Below, one piece after another: positions 51,962 to 61,142 of a DNA stretch of 64,000 nucleotides. The stretch covers positions 34,713-98,712 of the forward strand of contig NZ_JAHKPN010000027.1 in the NCBI RefSeq assembly GCF_018860545.1, written 5' to 3'. Every line of letters begins with the position of its first letter. The first letter of the stretch is position 1. The stretch comes from Winogradskyella psychrotolerans (GTDB taxonomy: Bacteria; Bacteroidota; Bacteroidia; Flavobacteriales; Flavobacteriaceae). The translations under genes were made by a program, and so were the position numbers. Below the pieces are notes generated by a model that did no database searches, had not been told where the DNA came from, and saw nothing but the letters and a program-made list of their open reading frames with translations.

Positions 51962-52429
51962 ATGAAAATATACACCTTACACAAAAAACAAAAGCTCCCT
52001 ATTTCAGTTGAACAAGCATGGGAGTTTTTATCAAGTCCAGCGAATTTAAAAACCATCACACCAGATTACATGAGTTTTGATATTCTCTCTGGTGCAGATA
52101 GACCAATGTTTCCTGGACAGATTATTCAATATATTGTAACACCAGTTTTAGGCATTAAAACAAAATGGGTGACTGAAATCACACATGTAAAAGATCAGGA
52201 ATATTTTGTTGATGAGCAACGTTTTGGACCTTATGCGTTGTGGCATCATAAGCATTTTATAAAAGCCATTGAAGGTGGTGTTGAAATGGAAGACATCATA
52301 GATTATAAAGTTCCAATGGGAATTCTTGGGCAATTAGTACACCCTATTTTAGTAAAACCTAAATTGGAAGAGATTTTTAATTACAGAACGACTAAGTTGG
52401 AGGAATTATTTGGGAAATATGGTCAGTAA
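51962..52429 (+). CDS. SRPBCC-fold (polyketide cyclase/START-like) protein
   Basis: The 155-residue protein shows the SRPBCC pattern: LPISVEQAWEFLSSPANLKTITPDYM at the start, GIKTKWVTEITHV in the middle and the long C-terminal helix VKPKLEEIFNYRTTKLEELF. This subtype is often linked with photolyases and SDR genes. It should bind a hydrophobic ligand. A catalytic role is not shown. Confidence 0.9.
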   Translation: MKIYTLHKKQKLPISVEQAWEFLSSPANLKTITPDYMSFDILSGADRPMFPGQIIQYIVTPVLGIKTKWVTEITHVKDQEYFVDEQRFGPYALWHHKHFIKAIEGGVEMEDIIDYKVPMGILGQLVHPILVKPKLEEIFNYRTTKLEELFGKYGQ

Positions 52430-52480
52430 GCTGCAAAGTTTCAGAGATTCAAAGGCTGACTATATTAACCTAAACTTTTT

Positions 52481-52512
52481 ACTTTACACTTAACACTTTT
52501 CCACTTTACACT
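52481..52512. repeat. Short direct repeat upstream of the CPD photolyase
   Basis: ACTTTACACT occurs at 52481-52490 and 52503-52512, with a partial copy (ACTTAACACT-like) between them. It may be simple-sequence drift or a regulator site. Confidence 0.35.
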
Positions 52513-52534
52513 TTCTACTAATTAACAACAACAC

Positions 52535-53839
52535 ATGAATAAAAAATTAAACATTTTCTGGTTTAGACGCGATTTAAGACTGGACGATAACCTTGGATTT
52601 TATGAAGCCTTAAAAGGTGACCTCCCGGTTCTTCCTATTTTCATATTTGATAGTGAAATTTTAGATCAGTTACCAAAAGACGATGCTCGGGTTACGTTTA
52701 TTCACCAAACGCTTCAAACCATGAGGCAAACGTTACAAGATGATTACAATAGTAGTATTGCTATACTGCATGGCAAGCCTGAAGCTGTTTTTGAACAGTT
52801 AATTAAAGATTATGAAGTTAACACGGTCTTTACCAATCATGATTATGAACCTTATGCAACGCAACGTGATCAAAAGATACAAGCATTACTAGAATCCCAT
52901 GACATTGCCTTCAAAACCTATAAGGACCAAGTAATATTTGAAAAAGATGAAGTCGTTAAAAAAGATGGGAAACCTTATTTGGTTTATACTCCTTATATGA
53001 GGACTTGGAAAGAAAAGTTTCAATCTATCAATCTAGAAATTTATTATACCAATTCGTATTTAAGTAATGTCATTGAACATAGTAGACTTCCAAATCTCAG
53101 TTTATCCGATATAGGTTTTGAAAAATCAAATCAAGACATTACAGATTATGAGGTGACTCCGACTATGATTCAGGATTATGAAGCTACGAGAAACTTTCCT
53201 GCAAAAGACTCCACATCGCGTTTAGGTCCGCACCTTCGCTTTGGTACCGTTAGCATTCGAAAAATGGTAAAAAAAGCCATTGCACAAGAAAATGAAATAT
53301 TTTGGCAAGAACTCATATGGCGTGAATTTTTTATGCAGATCCTTTGGCATTTTCCACAGACAACAACTAAAGCCTTCAAACCTAAATACGACCGAATTGA
53401 ATGGAGGAATAATGAGGACGAGTTCAAAAAATGGTGCAAAGGTAAAACAGGTTATCCCTTAGTTGATGCCGGTATGAGGCAACTCAACCAAACTGGCTTT
53501 ATGCACAATAGAGTACGCATGCTTGTTGGTAGTTTTCTATGTAAACATTTACTTATTGATTGGCGTTGGGGAGAAGCCTATTTTGCTGAAAAATTACACG
53601 ATTATGATATGGCTAGTAATGTCGGTAATTGGCAATGGATTGCTGGATGTGGTGTTGATGCCGCTCCGTATTTTAGAATTTTCAATCCAACGACACAGAT
53701 ACAGAAATTCGACAAGAATCATGAGTACATAAACAAATGGGTTCCGGAATATCAAGAACTTATTTATCCACAGCCCATGGTGGATCATAAAGCAGCAAGA
53801 GAACGTTGTTTGGAAACGTACAAAGCGGCTGTATCATAA
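52535..53839 (+). CDS. phrB: Class I CPD photolyase
   Basis: The 434-residue enzyme has NIFWFRRDLRLDDNLGF at its start and complete class I FAD motifs: STSRLGPHLRFGTVSIRK, GYPLVDAGMRQLNQTGFMHN and MASNVGNWQWIAGCGVDAAP, with the flavin-N5 Asn and the electron-transfer Trp. It repairs cyclobutane pyrimidine dimers with blue or near-UV light. It is the last gene of the island and is followed by a terminator. Confidence 0.96.
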   Translation: MNKKLNIFWFRRDLRLDDNLGFYEALKGDLPVLPIFIFDSEILDQLPKDDARVTFIHQTLQTMRQTLQDDYNSSIAILHGKPEAVFEQLIKDYEVNTVFTNHDYEPYATQRDQKIQALLESHDIAFKTYKDQVIFEKDEVVKKDGKPYLVYTPYMRTWKEKFQSINLEIYYTNSYLSNVIEHSRLPNLSLSDIGFEKSNQDITDYEVTPTMIQDYEATRNFPAKDSTSRLGPHLRFGTVSIRKMVKKAIAQENEIFWQELIWREFFMQILWHFPQTTTKAFKPKYDRIEWRNNEDEFKKWCKGKTGYPLVDAGMRQLNQTGFMHNRVRMLVGSFLCKHLLIDWRWGEAYFAEKLHDYDMASNVGNWQWIAGCGVDAAPYFRIFNPTTQIQKFDKNHEYINKWVPEYQELIYPQPMVDHKAARERCLETYKAAVS

Positions 53840-53946
53840 TTTTTTAAAAAAAATAATGTAAACACAATAAAACCAACACATTAACGTTTACAACTATAAG
53901 ACGATTAATGTCTTAATTGAAATAACCATTTTCAACAAACAATTTT

Positions 53947-53977
53947 AAAAGCTCTGATTAGTCATCAGAGCTTTTTT
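53947..53977 (+). terminator. Intrinsic terminator ending the photolyase island
   Basis: AAAAGCTCTGAT (53947-53958) pairs perfectly with ATCAGAGCTTTT (53964-53975) around 5 nt and is followed by T. It lies 108 bp after the photolyase stop; the 53840-53946 stretch shows no gene. Confidence 0.85.
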
Positions 53978-54054
53978 ATTTTAATCATTTAATAATACGA
54001 TAAGACATCAATCTTTTTGTTAACTTTAAAGCACAAATTTAAAATCGAAACACT

Positions 54055-54408
54055 ATGAATACTTGGGGAGTTGCAAAAAAATGGAAAGAAATGTGCGAAA
54101 AAGGTAATAACCTCGATTGCATTAATGAGCTATATGCAGACAATGTGGTAAGCCGAGAAATGCCTGGAACACCCGGAGAAATTATAACAGGAAAAGAAAA
54201 TGTTTGGAATAAAAGTAAGGAGTGGATAGACAGTGTTGAAAGCATCCATTTTAGCAGTATTAGTAATCCTTTAGTTGCTGGCACCTTTTTTACAGCAAAA
54301 ATGGATTTCGATTGTACGTTTAAAAATAAAGGCAGACAAAAAATACAAGAAGTCTGTGTTTATGAAGTTGTTGATGGTAAAATTACGAGTGAGCAATATT
54401 TTTATTAA
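54055..54408 (+). CDS. SnoaL-like (NTF2-fold) protein
   Basis: The 117-residue protein has the SnoaL/NTF2 pattern: AKKWKEMCEKGNNLDCINELYADNVVSRE with the acidic helix and strand, and DFDCTFKNKGRQKIQEVCVYEVVDGKITSEQYFY at the end. It is a small cone-shaped ligand-binding or enzyme fold of unknown substrate. It stands alone between terminators. Confidence 0.85.
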   Translation: MNTWGVAKKWKEMCEKGNNLDCINELYADNVVSREMPGTPGEIITGKENVWNKSKEWIDSVESIHFSSISNPLVAGTFFTAKMDFDCTFKNKGRQKIQEVCVYEVVDGKITSEQYFY

Positions 54409-54431
54409 ATGAATGCCGTTTTATCGAAAAT

Positions 54432-54464
54432 AAAAAAGCTTCAAGATGTAACTTGAAGCTTTTA
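54432..54464. terminator. Bidirectional terminator
   Basis: AAAAAGCTTCAAG pairs with CTTGAAGCTTTTA around a 6-nt loop. It lies between the convergent SnoaL-like and murA genes and can serve both. Confidence 0.85.
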
Positions 54465-54516
54465 CTATACCATGCTGTTTTGATCGTCACTCCAAAAAGT
54501 AAAGCGATCAAAATAA

Positions 54517-55833
54517 TTAATTTCCTTCTATACGTTCAATTTTAGCTCCTATAGCTCTTAAACGTTCATCTATATTTTCGTAACCACGATCTATCTGTTC
54601 AATATTATGAATAATTGAAGTCCCTTTTGCGGATAAAGCCGCAATTAATAAGGATACCCCAGCTCTAATATCTGGAGACGTCATGGTGGTTGCCTTTAAT
54701 GTCGATTTATAATCGTGACCAATTACCGTTGCTCTGTGTGGATCGCAAAGAATAATTTTTGCTCCCATATCAATTAATTTATCGACAAAAAACAAACGGC
54801 TTTCAAACATTTTTTGGTGTACAATGGCACTTCCTCTTGCTTGTGTTAAGACCGTTAAAATAATACTCAATAAATCAGGAGTAAATCCAGGCCATGGTGC
54901 ATCTGAAATGGTTAAAATTGAACCATCTATAAAATTCTGAACTTCATAACCATCCGTATGTGCTGGAATATGAATATCATCTCCTTGACGCTCAACAGTA
55001 ATGCCTATTTTACGAAAGACATTAGGGATTTGACCTAAATCATCCCAACTCACATTGGTAATCGTCAGCTCACTTTTGGTCATCGCAGCCAAACCAATCC
55101 AGCTACCAATCTCAATCATATCTGGTAACATTCTATGCTCAGTACCACCTAAAACATCTACTCCTTCAATGCGCAATAAATTTGAACCAACACCTGATAT
55201 TTTGGCTCCCATACGATTCAGCATTTTACACAGTTGTTGTAAATACGGTTCGCAAGCGGCATTATAAATCGTGGTTGTACCTTCTGCTAAAACAGCCGCC
55301 ATAACAATATTCGCGGTTCCGGTAACCGACGCTTCATCTAAAAGCATGTAGGTACCTTTTAACTTTTTAGCTTCAACTCCATAAAATAAATCCTCCTTAT
55401 TGTAACGGAATTTTGCGCCTAGATTAATAAAACCTTCAAAGTGTGTATCTAAACGACGACGTCCAATTTTATCACCTCCTGGTTTAGGAATATAACCTCT
55501 ACCAAAACGTGCTAGCAAAGGGCCGACAATCATAATAGAACCTCTTAAACCTTTACCGTCTTCTTTAAACTCTGCAGATTCTAAATAGTCTAAATTAAGA
55601 TCATCTGCTTTAAACGTATAAGATCCTTTAGCAACTTTATTGATTTTAACACCCAACTTTTTTAACAAAGCAATGAGTTTATTGACATCAATAATATCGG
55701 GAATGTTATCTATCTTAATTTCTTCAGCAGTTAAAAGTACCGCACATAAGATTTGTAAAGCTTCATTTTTGGCGCCTTGAGGTTGAATTTCACCTTTTAA
55801 TTGGTGACCTCCTTCAATTTTAAATGTACTCAT
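54517..55833 (-). CDS. murA: UDP-N-acetylglucosamine 1-carboxyvinyltransferase
   Basis: The 438-residue enzyme starts peptidoglycan synthesis by joining enolpyruvate to UDP-GlcNAc. It has PQGAKNEALQILCA near the start, and SVTGTANIVMAAVLAEG and DPHRATVIG later. The loop that normally reads PGGC (Cys115 in E. coli, the fosfomycin target) reads PGGDKIGRR here, with Asp121. The Cys-to-Asp form is known to be active and fosfomycin-insensitive in other bacteria. DUF4290 is encoded 6 bp upstream. Confidence 0.96.
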   Translation of the reverse strand: MSTFKIEGGHQLKGEIQPQGAKNEALQILCAVLLTAEEIKIDNIPDIIDVNKLIALLKKLGVKINKVAKGSYTFKADDLNLDYLESAEFKEDGKGLRGSIMIVGPLLARFGRGYIPKPGGDKIGRRRLDTHFEGFINLGAKFRYNKEDLFYGVEAKKLKGTYMLLDEASVTGTANIVMAAVLAEGTTTIYNAACEPYLQQLCKMLNRMGAKISGVGSNLLRIEGVDVLGGTEHRMLPDMIEIGSWIGLAAMTKSELTITNVSWDDLGQIPNVFRKIGITVERQGDDIHIPAHTDGYEVQNFIDGSILTISDAPWPGFTPDLLSIILTVLTQARGSAIVHQKMFESRLFFVDKLIDMGAKIILCDPHRATVIGHDYKSTLKATTMTSPDIRAGVSLLIAALSAKGTSIIHNIEQIDRGYENIDERLRAIGAKIERIEGN

Positions 55834-55839
55834 TCGTTA

Positions 55840-56499
55840 TTAGTAACGTTTTCTGTTATTAGAATATTTTTTCTTGTTAGAGTTATTACTCTTTTTATTA
55901 GAATTGTTTTTACCACCATACTTAGATTTGGTACGCATTAAACTTGTCGCATCACTCAAATCTTCATCACTATTCTTTAAGTTGATGTTACCACCAGAAA
56001 GCTCATACAAATGATTATAGATGACATCGTCTTCAACGGTATCTTTATTCCAATTAAGGAAACACTTTTTCATATGATTCGCAATGGTAAACGTTAAAGC
56101 TTCCTTTAACTCACCATCTTCCCAACCTACAGCAACATCAATCATAGTCTTGATATTATTACCATAAAAACGGTATTTTGGATGATTTTGAGGATATTTT
56201 AAAGGTTCTGGCTTAGCGTGAATTTCTTCTTTTGATGGTTCACCATAAGGGGCATCCACATCAATTTCAAAATTTGCCATAATAAACAATTGATCCCATA
56301 ATTTATGCTGAAAATCTGGCACATCTCTTAAATGTGGCTGTAGATTTCCCATTACAGCAATAATTGCTTTAGCTACTTTATTACGTTCTTCTTTTGTTTC
56401 GCGAGTCTTAGCGTAATTAATCATCTTCTGCAGATGACGTCCATATTCTGGAATAATTAAATGCTCGCGCTCTGTGTTGTATTCTAAATCGTCAATCAA
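55840..56499 (-). CDS. DUF4290 protein
   Basis: The 219-residue protein has the DUF4290 body (LEYNTEREHLIIPEYGRHLQKMINYA start, HPKYRFYGNNIKTMIDVA in the middle) and a low-complexity basic tail of about 30 residues rich in Asn and Lys (KKSNNSNKKKYSNNRKRY). The family is Bacteroidetes-specific and regularly precedes murA. Function is unknown. Confidence 0.9.
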   Translation of the reverse strand: MIDDLEYNTEREHLIIPEYGRHLQKMINYAKTRETKEERNKVAKAIIAVMGNLQPHLRDVPDFQHKLWDQLFIMANFEIDVDAPYGEPSKEEIHAKPEPLKYPQNHPKYRFYGNNIKTMIDVAVGWEDGELKEALTFTIANHMKKCFLNWNKDTVEDDVIYNHLYELSGGNINLKNSDEDLSDATSLMRTKSKYGGKNNSNKKSNNSNKKKYSNNRKRY

Positions 56500-56596
56500 A
56501 ATTGTAAAATAAGTGTATGTGTAGTAAATCGTTTTAAACCCGAAGTCTCTAGGTTTTGTTGCAAAGTACGAAAAAATATGAAGCTTAATAGAAATT

Positions 56597-56890
56597 TTAC
56601 AAGGAAATTACTCCTTCTACATTTTCGGCTACTTCTTTATATTTAGCAATCACTACCTCAGGATTTTTTAATCTTACATTAATAGACACACTTGTGTATT
56701 TTCCATTTTTAGATTCTGTGGTCGTTATAACCGCCCCTAAATTATCAAAAAGGGCTTCGATATGATTGACTCCCGATCCTTTTGTAAGCACAATAAATTT
56801 ATATAAATATTCCGATGGCCAAGTGGTTGTATCGTAAAGTTGAGATTTTAATTTTTCGTAAAACTCGTCTGTTTTTTTAGAATTATCCAT
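56597..56890 (-). CDS. DUF493-family (YbeD-like) protein
   Basis: The 97-residue protein has the ferredoxin-like DUF493 pattern (WPSEYLYKFIVLTKGSGVNHIEALF, GKYTSVSINVRLKNPEVVIAKYKEV). YbeD-type proteins are small putative regulators. It is divergent from the ATPase gene at 56969. Confidence 0.88.
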   Translation of the reverse strand: MDNSKKTDEFYEKLKSQLYDTTTWPSEYLYKFIVLTKGSGVNHIEALFDNLGAVITTTESKNGKYTSVSINVRLKNPEVVIAKYKEVAENVEGVISL

Positions 56891-56968
56891 GTTGAAATTT
56901 TTCAGTTGTAAAGATACGTTTAACTTTACATTTTTATCTGTTATTTTTACATCAAAAATATTGCCAAT

Positions 56969-57511
56969 TTGAATCCAAAAAAAGTCGTTATCGCAGGTGG
57001 ACCCGGAACAGGAAAAACCACAATTATTAATGAGTTAAAAAATCGTGAGTTTTTATGCTATGATGAAATCTCTAGGCAAATCACCTTACAAGCCCGAAAA
57101 GATGGCATTGAACAACTTTTTTTGACAGAACCGCTTTTGTTTAGCGAAAAACTTTTGGAAGGCAGAACGAAACAATTTACGGATGCAGAACAAGAGTCTG
57201 AACATGTGGTTTTCTTGGACAGAGGCTTACCAGATGTTATTGCTTATATGGATTATATTGGCGATACGTATCCAGAACATTTTGTAGCAACCTGTGACAG
57301 TCATAAGTACAATTCCATCTTTATTTTAGCCCCTTGGCAAGATATTTTTACAAGTGACAGTGAGCGTTATGAAAATTTTGAAGAAGCCATTGAAATCCAT
57401 CAACATTTATTAGAAACCTACAAGCGATTTGGGTATCAATTAATTGACGTACCTTTTGGAAGTGTAGAATCTAGAGTAGACTTTATTCTAGAGTTCTTAA
57501 ATTTGCAGTAA
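56969..57511 (+). CDS. AAA-type ATP/GTP-binding protein (AAA_28-like)
   Basis: The 180-residue protein starts with TTG 56969 and the P-loop VVIAGGPGTGKTTII (residues 6-20). VVFLDRGLPDVIAYMDYIG resembles the lid and Asp region of nucleoside kinase-like P-loop proteins. It is a small single-domain NTPase. The substrate is unknown. Confidence 0.85.
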   Translation: MNPKKVVIAGGPGTGKTTIINELKNREFLCYDEISRQITLQARKDGIEQLFLTEPLLFSEKLLEGRTKQFTDAEQESEHVVFLDRGLPDVIAYMDYIGDTYPEHFVATCDSHKYNSIFILAPWQDIFTSDSERYENFEEAIEIHQHLLETYKRFGYQLIDVPFGSVESRVDFILEFLNLQ

Positions 57512-57673
57512 TGCGAGTTTTACTATGTAATGTCGTATTTTTAATTTGAATTATTTTTTAGTTCAGATGAAATAGAAAATCAAAGCATAGCAGTAGTTAC
57601 GGTTTTATTTTATATTGATATATGAGCAAAAAAGAAACAAATTAAAGCGATTTTAGATAGCAAAATTGGCATC

Positions 57674-59563
57674 ATGCATCCTATAGAAGTATTAGAACGG
57701 TATTGGAATCACACCTCCTTTAGACCGCTTCAAGAAGAAATCATAACATCGGTTTTAAACCGAGAAGACACCTTTGCGTTATTACCAACGGGAGGAGGTA
57801 AATCGGTTTGTTTTCAAATTCCGGCCTTAATCCAAGATGGTATCTGTATTGTTATTTCTCCGCTTATTGCTTTAATGAAAGACCAAGTGAATACCTTAAA
57901 AGCAAAAGGTATTAAAGCCATTGCATTAACTTCTGGCCTATCTTATAAAGATCTTGATACGCAACTCGATAATTGTATTTACGGCAACTATAAGTTTCTT
58001 TACCTGTCGCCAGAGCGCTTACAACAATCTTTAGTACAAGAGCGTATTCAGCAAATGCGCGTCAATTTAATTGCAATTGATGAAGCGCATTGCATCAGTC
58101 AATGGGGTAATGATTTTAGACCAGCATACAAAAACATTTCAACTTTACGAGAAATGCATCCACACGTTAATTGTATTGCTTTAACGGCAAGTGCAAAGTA
58201 TGATGTGATAAATGATATTGTTGATAATCTCGATTTTATAAATCCAAAAATCTACAAAGCGTCATTTGCCAGACCCAATATTGCCTATAACGTTGTTCAC
58301 ACCGACGATAAATTATATCAGCTCGAATATTTTTTAAGAACATATTCCGGTTCATCCATTATATATGTTAGAAATCGAAGGGCTACTACAGATATTCATA
58401 ATTTTTTAAATGCAAAAGGGTTCTCCTCGACCTACTTCCATGGAGGCATTACCAATAAAGAAAAACAAAAGCGTTTATACGAATGGACTAATGGTCAGAA
58501 ACAAATTATGGTCGCTACCACAGCTTTTGGAATGGGTATTGACAAAGCAGATGTAAAAACGGTTATTCATATTAATTTACCAGAAAGTTTAGAAAGTTAT
58601 TACCAAGAAGCAGGAAGAGCAGGTAGGAATGGAGAATTAGCACAAGCTATTATCTTAAAACAACATATAGATGAAGACCACCTTCGCAGTCAGTTTTTGA
58701 GCAGCTTACCGTCTGTTGCTTTTGTAAAAACGGTATATAATAAATTGTGTAACTATTTTCAAATTTCTTATGGCGAAGGCGAAAACACCATGCATCAATT
58801 CGATTTTAAATCGTTTTGTCACCATTATAAATTAAGTGCTAGTATTACTTATAATGCATTACTATTGTTAGATAGAAATGCGATTATTACCCTTACACAG
58901 CATTTTAATTTTAGAACAAAAATTCAATTTATTACCACTAATGCGGTCTTATTTAAATATTTAGAAACCCATTTAGATTTAAACATCCTCGTGAAAGTTT
59001 TACTACGAACCTATGGAGGTATTTTTGACTATGACACCAAAGTGAATCTAGGTTTAGTGGTTAAGAAAGTAAATCTTCCCGAAAATCAAGTCATTACGCA
59101 GTTGCAACGTTTAGAAAAAGACGAGGTGATCAGTTTACAAATCGCAAATACAGATTCTGAAATTACCTTTTTAAAACCACGTGAAGACGATATCACCATT
59201 AATCCCATCGCCAAAACGATAAAACAACAGCACACCTTAAAACACCAGCAAATTGAAGCTGTTTTGAGTTATATAAAGAATGATTTGGTCTGCAGAAGTC
59301 AACAACTCTTAAGCTATTTTGGGGAACAAACAGTTCAAAATTGTGGTATCTGTTCTGTATGCATTGCTAAAGCTTCCAAAACCAATCCGACTGCTGGGGT
59401 CACAAATCAAATTCTGAAAGCGTTACAAGCTGAAACCTTATCTTCGCGTCAATTATTACAGCATATTAATTGTTCTGAAAAGGTCCTATTAAAAAGTCTT
59501 TTAGAACTTATAGAACTAAATAAAATAAAATTAACACACGCTAATACTTACACACTTGTATGA
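57674..59563 (+). CDS. recQ: RecQ-family ATP-dependent DNA helicase
   Basis: The 629-residue helicase has FRPLQEEII (motif 0), LLPTGGGKSVCFQIP (motif I), DEAHCISQWGNDFRPAY (motif II), HGGITNKEKQ, TTAFGMGIDKADV and the QEAGRAGRNG motif. A winged helix and a late cysteine group (NCGICSVC) follow. No HRDC domain is visible. It unwinds DNA 3' to 5' during repair. The 162 bp before it hold no recognisable gene. Its stop overlaps the fmt start by 4 bp. Confidence 0.95.
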   Translation: MHPIEVLERYWNHTSFRPLQEEIITSVLNREDTFALLPTGGGKSVCFQIPALIQDGICIVISPLIALMKDQVNTLKAKGIKAIALTSGLSYKDLDTQLDNCIYGNYKFLYLSPERLQQSLVQERIQQMRVNLIAIDEAHCISQWGNDFRPAYKNISTLREMHPHVNCIALTASAKYDVINDIVDNLDFINPKIYKASFARPNIAYNVVHTDDKLYQLEYFLRTYSGSSIIYVRNRRATTDIHNFLNAKGFSSTYFHGGITNKEKQKRLYEWTNGQKQIMVATTAFGMGIDKADVKTVIHINLPESLESYYQEAGRAGRNGELAQAIILKQHIDEDHLRSQFLSSLPSVAFVKTVYNKLCNYFQISYGEGENTMHQFDFKSFCHHYKLSASITYNALLLLDRNAIITLTQHFNFRTKIQFITTNAVLFKYLETHLDLNILVKVLLRTYGGIFDYDTKVNLGLVVKKVNLPENQVITQLQRLEKDEVISLQIANTDSEITFLKPREDDITINPIAKTIKQQHTLKHQQIEAVLSYIKNDLVCRSQQLLSYFGEQTVQNCGICSVCIAKASKTNPTAGVTNQILKALQAETLSSRQLLQHINCSEKVLLKSLLELIELNKIKLTHANTYTLV

Positions 59564-60519
59564 CACATAAACGTGATTTACGCATTGTTTTTATGGGCAC
59601 ACCAGATTTTGCGGTGGCTACATTGAAAGCGCTTATTGATAATAATTATAACGTTGTTGGAGTGATTACAGCTCCAGACAGACCTGCAGGACGCGGACAA
59701 AAATTAAGAGCTTCAGCAGTTAAGGCATTCGCTTTAGAGCATCAGTTAAATATATTACAGCCTACTAACTTAAAAGCTGAACACTTTTTAGAAGAATTAA
59801 AGGCTTTAAATGCCAATCTACAAATTATAGTCGCATTTAGAATGTTACCAAAAGTCGTGTGGCAAATGCCAGCATATGGCACATTTAACCTTCATGCATC
59901 ATTATTACCACAATATCGTGGAGCAGCACCAATCCACTGGGCAATTATTAATGGGGAAACCAAAACGGGAGTGACGACGTTCTTTATTGATGAGAAAATT
60001 GATACTGGTGCTATTATTCAGAGTGAAGAAACTGAAATATCACCTACAACAACTGTTGGTGAATTACATGATGATTTAATGGCTATTGGAAGCAATTTGG
60101 TGATAAAGACCGTAGAGCGTATCGAGACGGATTCTGTGACTACGACAATTCAACCGCAAACCGACGATTTAAAAACAGCTTATAAACTTAATCGTGAGAA
60201 CTGTAAAATAGATTGGTCGCAACCTATAGACACTATTTACAATAAGATCAGAGGCTTAAACCCTTTTCCTGCAGCTTGGTGTTATCTCGATAATAATGAA
60301 GATAAGCCCTTATCTGTAAAATTATATGGAGTAGAAAAATGTATTGAAAACCATAATTATGCGAATGGTCATATTATTACAACAAAAGAAGAACTAAAGG
60401 TCGCGTGTCAAGGAGGTTATATTCATATTTTAGAGATTCAACTTCCTGGAAAGCGAAAAATGGAAATGAAATCCTTACGTAATGGGTTTCGTTTTTCTGA
60501 ATCTTCAAAACTGCTGTAA
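59560..60519 (+). CDS. fmt: Methionyl-tRNA formyltransferase
   Basis: The 319-residue enzyme formylates initiator Met-tRNA with 10-formyl-THF. It shows IVFMGTPDFAVATL near the start, the catalytic HASLLPQYRGAAPIHWAI block with Asn/His/Asp positions, and the C-terminal OB domain starting near DTIYNKIRGLNPFPAAW. The overlap with recQ suggests one transcript. Confidence 0.96.
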   Translation: MTHKRDLRIVFMGTPDFAVATLKALIDNNYNVVGVITAPDRPAGRGQKLRASAVKAFALEHQLNILQPTNLKAEHFLEELKALNANLQIIVAFRMLPKVVWQMPAYGTFNLHASLLPQYRGAAPIHWAIINGETKTGVTTFFIDEKIDTGAIIQSEETEISPTTTVGELHDDLMAIGSNLVIKTVERIETDSVTTTIQPQTDDLKTAYKLNRENCKIDWSQPIDTIYNKIRGLNPFPAAWCYLDNNEDKPLSVKLYGVEKCIENHNYANGHIITTKEELKVACQGGYIHILEIQLPGKRKMEMKSLRNGFRFSESSKLL

Positions 60520-60622
60520 ACCCTTATTACCATTGGTTTTACAAAAAATCCGATGAAATACACAGCCTTTATTAACAAATGTTATAAGTTATTAACAAAA
60601 AGCCGTATTTCCCTTGCTATTA

Positions 60623-60653
60623 CTTGTATAGCTTAATATTCCTAATAATTTTG
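60623..60653 (+). promoter_or_regulatory. Promoter of the HU gene
   Basis: CTTG (60623-60626) and TAATTTTG (60646-60653) are 19 bp apart, one mismatch from the Bacteroidetes -33/-7 consensus. The leader would be about 60 nt. Confidence 0.65.
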
Positions 60654-60716
60654 TGTACGGATTTTAAAGAACTATTATTTTAGAACCGAAATTTTAACAA
60701 TTTAAATTTAATATTT

Positions 60717-60989
60717 ATGAACAAAACAGATTTAATCAATGGAATGGCAGAGAACGCTGGAATCACTAAGGCAGCTGCTAAAAAAGCATTAGACTCTCTA
60801 TTAGTAGACATCGAAGGATCTTTACAAAAAGGAAACAGAGTATCTTTAGTAGGTTTTGGTTCTTGGTCAGTTTCTAGAAGAGCTGCAAGAGACGGAAGAA
60901 ACCCACAGACAGGAAAAACTATAAAAATCAAAGCAAAAAATGTAGTAAAATTTAAGGCAGGTTCTGACTTAAGTAGCGCTGTAAACTAA
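60717..60989 (+). CDS. HU-family DNA-binding protein
   Basis: The 90-residue protein is a typical HU: NKTDLINGMAENAGITKAAAKKALDSL, the VSLVGFGSW turn, and the DNA-binding beta arm ARDGRNPQTGKTIKIKA with the intercalating Pro. It compacts DNA as a dimer. It has its own promoter and terminator. Confidence 0.97.
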   Translation: MNKTDLINGMAENAGITKAAAKKALDSLLVDIEGSLQKGNRVSLVGFGSWSVSRRAARDGRNPQTGKTIKIKAKNVVKFKAGSDLSSAVN

Positions 60990-61010
60990 AACATTTTTTT
61001 GTTTGAAATA

Positions 61011-61041
61011 AAAAACCTGCTCATTGAGCAGGTTTTTTTTT
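61011..61041 (+). terminator. Intrinsic terminator of the HU gene
   Basis: AAAAACCTGCTCA pairs with TGAGCAGGTTTTT with a tight loop and nine T downstream. Confidence 0.9.
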
Positions 61042-61142
61042 GCTCCCGTTTTAAATAGACTATCAGATATTTAAGTACATATTAGTTGCTTTTTTAACAA
61101 AAAAAACATAGATTTAATCATAACAAATCTAGAAAAGGAAGA

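Noticed and set aside
39414..53839. CarH/LitR (B12-dependent) regulator within the island
   Set aside because: No MerR HTH or cobalamin-binding motif was found; the only regulator seen is TetR-like.
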